From the NCBI RefSeq assembly GCF_003628125.1, contig NZ_RBZU01000003.1, forward strand, positions 62,001 through 126,000: 64,000 nucleotides of DNA. Direction: 5' to 3'. This DNA comes from Pararobbsia silviterrae. Its GTDB lineage: Bacteria > Pseudomonadota > Gammaproteobacteria > Burkholderiales > Burkholderiaceae. Position numbers and translations under genes: made by a program. Every line of letters starts with the position of its first letter. The first letter of the stretch is position 1. A model generated the notes under the pieces. That model was not told the DNA's origin. It was given only the letters and a program-made list of their open reading frames with translations, and made no database searches. This document shows positions 61,898 to 64,000 of this stretch, one piece after another.

Positions 61898-61988
61898 GAT
61901 CGTAGTGTGTCCGAGCCCGGCGCGGGAGCTGGCCGAATGGCCAGTTGCACGCGCCGACGGCATGCGCAACGGTCGATATCCGTGCGCG

Positions 61989-62915
61989 TTATTGAAGCGA
62001 CTTGAGCGTCTCGTCGAGCGACGCGGCGTCGAAAATCGCGCCGTTGACGAGTTGCGCGTCGATCCGCTTGGTCAGTCCCGCGAGCACCTTGCCCGGGCCG
62101 CATTCGATCACCTGCGTCGTGTCCTCGGCGATGCGCTTGACGCATTCGACCCAGCGCACCGCGCCCGCGGCCTGACGCACGAGCGCGTCGCGAATCGCGG
62201 CCGGATCGCTGACGATCGCGACATCGACATTGTTGACGACAGGAATCGCGGGCGTCCGGATGTCGACGTTCGCGAGATACTCGCGCAGGCGGTCCGATGC
62301 GGGCTTGAGCAGCGACGAGTGGAACGGCGCCGACACCGGCAACGGCAGCGCGCGCTTCGCGCCGGCGGCCTTCGCCAGTTCGCAGGCCTTGTCGATGCCG
62401 GCCTTGAGGCCCGCGATCACGACTTGCGCCGGCGCGTTGAAGTTGACCGCCTCGACGACACCCGCAGCCGATGCTTCGGCGCAGACGGCGCGCACCGCAT
62501 CGTCGTCGAGACCGAGGATCGCGGCCATGCCGCCCGTGCCGACGGGCACGGCTTCCTGCATGGCCTGCGCGCGGAACCGCACGAGCGGCACCGCATCGCG
62601 GAAGCTCAGCGCGCCCGCGGCGACGAGCGCCGTATATTCTCCGAGACTGTGACCCGCGACGATCGACGGCGCCGGGCCGCCCGCGGCCAGCCACGCGCGG
62701 TAGATCGCGTATGACGCCGTGAGCATCACGGGTTGGGTATTCGTCGTCAGGCTCAGCGCTTCGGCCGGACCTTCGGCGATCAAGCGCCCGATGTCCTGAC
62801 CGAGCGCCTCGGACGCTTCATCGAGCGTCTCCCGCACGACGGGCACGTCGGCAAACGCGTTGAGCATGCCGACCGCCTGAGAGCCCTGACCGGGAAATAC
62901 AAACGCAAACTTCAT
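61989..62915 (-). CDS. fabD: FabD, malonyl-CoA:ACP transacylase
   Basis: Loads malonyl groups onto AcpP. The 308-residue protein has FVFPGQGSQAVGM at the N-terminus, the nucleophile motif IVAGHSLGEYTALVA (Ser90), the substrate Arg in VRFRAQAMQ, and the catalytic His in VSAPFHSSLL. GGGGA precedes the ATG. It is separated from fabH by 275 bases, more than is usual for this operon. Confidence 0.98.
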   Translation of the reverse strand: MKFAFVFPGQGSQAVGMLNAFADVPVVRETLDEASEALGQDIGRLIAEGPAEALSLTTNTQPVMLTASYAIYRAWLAAGGPAPSIVAGHSLGEYTALVAAGALSFRDAVPLVRFRAQAMQEAVPVGTGGMAAILGLDDDAVRAVCAEASAAGVVEAVNFNAPAQVVIAGLKAGIDKACELAKAAGAKRALPLPVSAPFHSSLLKPASDRLREYLANVDIRTPAIPVVNNVDVAIVSDPAAIRDALVRQAAGAVRWVECVKRIAEDTTQVIECGPGKVLAGLTKRIDAQLVNGAIFDAASLDETLKSLQ

Positions 62916-63166
62916 GACGTCCCCTTCTCTTGTCTGACTGGATCATGCGGGCGCATTCGATTTGTTCGAACGCAGCGAAGCGTCCCGCCTCGAACCGGCT
63001 CCATGCGGCGCTCTGCCGCGATCGGCCGGTCCCTGTCCTCATCGTGTCGATCGCGCGGCCGATTCCGACTGCGCGTGTCCGTCGCATGGTTCCGCGCGCA
63101 AGACACAGACGACCCGGACGCGCGCATCGAGCACGCGACAGTCTTGTCGACCCCGATGACATTCGA

Positions 63167-63186
63167 TCCGGCGCTGTCGCGCCGGA
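63167..63186. repeat. Perfect 8-base stem inverted repeat after fabH
   Basis: TCCGGCGC (63167-63174), loop TGTC, GCGCCGGA (63179-63186), four bases after the fabH stop on the minus strand. There is no T run, so it may stabilise or process the fabH-fabD message rather than terminate it. Confidence 0.6.
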
Positions 63187-63190
63187 CGAT

Positions 63191-64000
63191 CTACATGCGC
63201 ACGAGCGCGGCGCCCCAGGTGAATCCGCCGCCGACGCCTTCGAGCAATACGTGCTGCCCCTTCTTGATGCGCCCGTCGCGGACCGCGGCGTCGAGCGCAA
63301 GCGGGATCGACGCGGCCGACGTATTGCCGTGTTCGTCGACGGTCACGACCATGCGCTCGGCGTTGAGACCGAGCTTGCGCGCGGTGCCCGACATGATCCG
63401 GATATTGGCCTGGTGCGGAATCAGCCAATCGAGCTCCGATGCCTGCATGCCGGCCTTCGCGAGCGCTTCGTTCGCGACTTTTTCGAGCACGTTGACGGCC
63501 AGCTTGAACACCGCCTGACCGTCCATGTGCAGGAACGCGTTCCCCGCGATCGCGCCGCCGTGCACATTGCCGGGCACGCACAGAATCGATGCGTGGCTGC
63601 CGTCGGCATGCAGCGCCGTCGAGAGCACGCCGGGCTCGTCCGATGCCGTCAGCACGACCGCGCCCGCGCCATCGCCGAACAGCACGCATGTCGTGCGATC
63701 GTTGAAATCGAGAATCCGCGAAAACGTCTCGGCGCCGACGACGAGCGCCGTCTTGTTCGCACCGCTGCGAATGAAGTTGTCGGCCGTCGCGAGTGCGTAA
63801 GCAAAGCCCGAACACACGGCCTGCACGTCGAACGCGGCACACCCGTTCTTGATGCCGAGTTTGTTTTGCAGCAGGCAAGCCGAACTCGGAAACACGAAAT
63901 CAGGCGTCGACGTCGCGACGATGATCAGATCGATCGACTGCGGATCGATGCCCGCCGATTCGATAGCGCGCTGCGATGCGACGAGCGCGAGGTCGGTCGT
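63191..64000 (-). CDS. fabH: FabH, 3-oxoacyl-ACP synthase III (N-terminus beyond window)
   Basis: Initiates fatty-acid synthesis by condensing an acyl-CoA with malonyl-ACP. The 270 codons present cover the C-terminal four fifths: [20 protein letters not shown], catalytic Cys in [23 protein letters not shown], the His of IPHQANIRI, and Asn in [17 protein letters not shown], ending [13 protein letters not shown]. The reading frame runs off the right edge, so the first 55-60 residues are missing. plsX would be expected beyond. Confidence 0.97.
   Translation of the reverse strand, partial: TTDLALVASQRAIESAGIDPQSIDLIIVATSTPDFVFPSSACLLQNKLGIKNGCAAFDVQAVCSGFAYALATADNFIRSGANKTALVVGAETFSRILDFNDRTTCVLFGDGAGAVVLTASDEPGVLSTALHADGSHASILCVPGNVHGGAIAGNAFLHMDGQAVFKLAVNVLEKVANEALAKAGMQASELDWLIPHQANIRIMSGTARKLGLNAERMVVTVDEHGNTSAASIPLALDAAVRDGRIKKGQHVLLEGVGGGFTWGAALVRM

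Overview
This 64 kb window looks like the main chromosome of a betaproteobacterium of the Burkholderiaceae (Burkholderia sensu lato or a close relative). The DNA is GC-rich. The evidence is gene order and protein sequence: fabH-fabD-fabG-acpP-fabF next to rpoE-rseA-rseB-mucD-lepA-lepB-rnc-era-recO-pdxJ-acpS-nagZ; uvrC-pgsA-tRNA facing earP-efp with the Arg32 type of EF-P; and carAB-greA-yhbY-rlmE-ftsH-folP-glmM-pstS. The species cannot be fixed from the sequence alone. There is no rRNA, insertion sequence, prophage or CRISPR array.

Layout. 0-13 kb, mostly minus strand: pstS (cut by the window edge, with a Pho-box-like array), glmM, folP, ftsH, rlmE, yhbY (plus), a DUF4149-like membrane protein, greA, carB, carA. 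13-18.8 kb: mltD and gloB (minus), then a methyltransferase, rnhA, dnaQ and tRNA-Val (plus). 19-29.6 kb: a more variable envelope and stress section with a polysaccharide deacetylase, an FkbH-type HAD protein, a small unknown protein, a GT4 glycosyltransferase, an ABC exporter, otsA/otsB for trehalose, and a Sco-like plus PCuAC copper-delivery pair. 29.8-35.5 kb: one plus-strand operon of a cytosine-deaminase-like amidohydrolase with a complete polyamine-type ABC importer. 35.6-39.2 kb: uvrC-pgsA-tRNAGly-tRNAGly-tRNACys (minus). 39.5-41.5 kb: earP and efp (plus).

41.6-45.9 kb is the most unusual part. A sigma-54-type promoter precedes an NtrC-like response regulator whose ATPase motifs are degenerate. 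Next comes a 783-residue protein made of fourteen units of about 38 residues in two copies of a larger module. I recognise no family for it. The repeats are nearly invariant except for a short stretch near positions 27-33, the pattern expected of a modular recognition scaffold, so it is the best candidate here for an undescribed system.

46-64 kb, all minus strand, is housekeeping: nagZ, acpS, pdxJ, recO, era, rnc, lepB, lepA, a glutaredoxin-like protein, mucD, rseB, rseA, rpoE, a YgfX-like protein, and the fatty-acid genes fabF, acpP, fabG, fabD and fabH (cut by the edge). Envelope stress control, protein export, translation/RNA factors and fatty-acid synthesis are tightly packed, with many 1-14 base overlaps. 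Several housekeeping proteins (UvrC, RNase III, RecO, MltD, MucD, the methyltransferase) carry low-complexity insertions or tails, and several intergenic regions contain short tandem repeats.
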